In this document: one piece after another, positions 63,909 to 64,000 of the stretch | Layout of the letters: the number at the start of each line of letters is the position of its first letter | Position numbering within the stretch: the stretch's first letter is position 1 | Assembly: GCA_035041965.1 (NCBI GenBank) | Contig: JAPYMA010003017.1 | Coordinates: 1 to 64,000 of the forward strand | Direction: 5' to 3' | From: Anisakis pegreffii | Taxonomy: Eukaryota; Nematoda; Chromadorea; Rhabditida; Anisakidae | Length of the DNA: 64,000 nt | Made by a program: the position numbers and the translations under genes | Notes under the pieces: model-generated | What the model was told of the DNA's origin: nothing | Database searches by the model: none | What the model saw: the letters and a program-made list of their open reading frames with translations, nothing else

Positions 63909-64000
63909 CTGCAATACACAAATTACTATTATTTGCTCAGTGTTTTTTGAATTTACTATAATAAATGAATGAATGTATATGGCATATGGTCAAGTGAAAC

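Overview
The window is nuclear DNA from an animal, almost certainly a nematode. It is AT-rich, has GT-AG introns from under 100 bases to 7 kb, and carries a full-length sidekick homologue with the C-terminal FSSFV tail, a nematode-style 7TM receptor with a splice acceptor 4 bases before its ATG, and degenerate TTAGGC-type repeats. Intron sizes and sparse genes suit a parasitic spirurid or ascarid worm better than Caenorhabditis; this is inference. Exon models were built by hand from splice sites, phases and recalled family sequences, with no searches.

Layout. (1) 265-8013, +: the last eight exons of a hexokinase whose 5' end lies off the left edge. A 5-kb intron divides it, and a short terminal-inverted-repeat element sits in intron 6. 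Its glucose site looks intact, but several ATP-site residues are changed. (2) 8014-18600: gene-poor DNA with several weak coding-like fragments on both strands, a local direct duplication, degenerate telomere-like repeats and an SL1-like motif. (3) 18648-43322, +: a complete sidekick (C. elegans rig-4) gene in 34 exons, predicting 2,243 residues with signal peptide, 6 Ig, 13 fibronectin type III, one membrane helix and a PDZ-binding end. Its 7.2-kb intron 9 holds hairpins, a dispersed repeat and two coding-like frames. (4) 45224-50877, +: a WDR36/UTP21 homologue in about 13 exons. (5) 52280-54450: a large imperfect palindrome of diverged tandem monomers. (6) 55674-58267, +: a 7TM receptor in 7 exons. 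(7) 61573-63908, -: seven exons of a DYRK2/MBK-2 class kinase that continues past the right edge and converges on the 7TM gene.

The recognised genes do not form one pathway: sugar phosphorylation, neuronal adhesion, small-subunit ribosome assembly, chemoreception and protein phosphorylation. The gaps (1.9 to 10 kb) argue against an operon. No CRISPR, bacterial element or intact autonomous transposon was seen. The observations most worth following are the altered nucleotide site of the hexokinase, the palindromic repeat array, and possible unannotated small genes between 8.8 and 17.5 kb.
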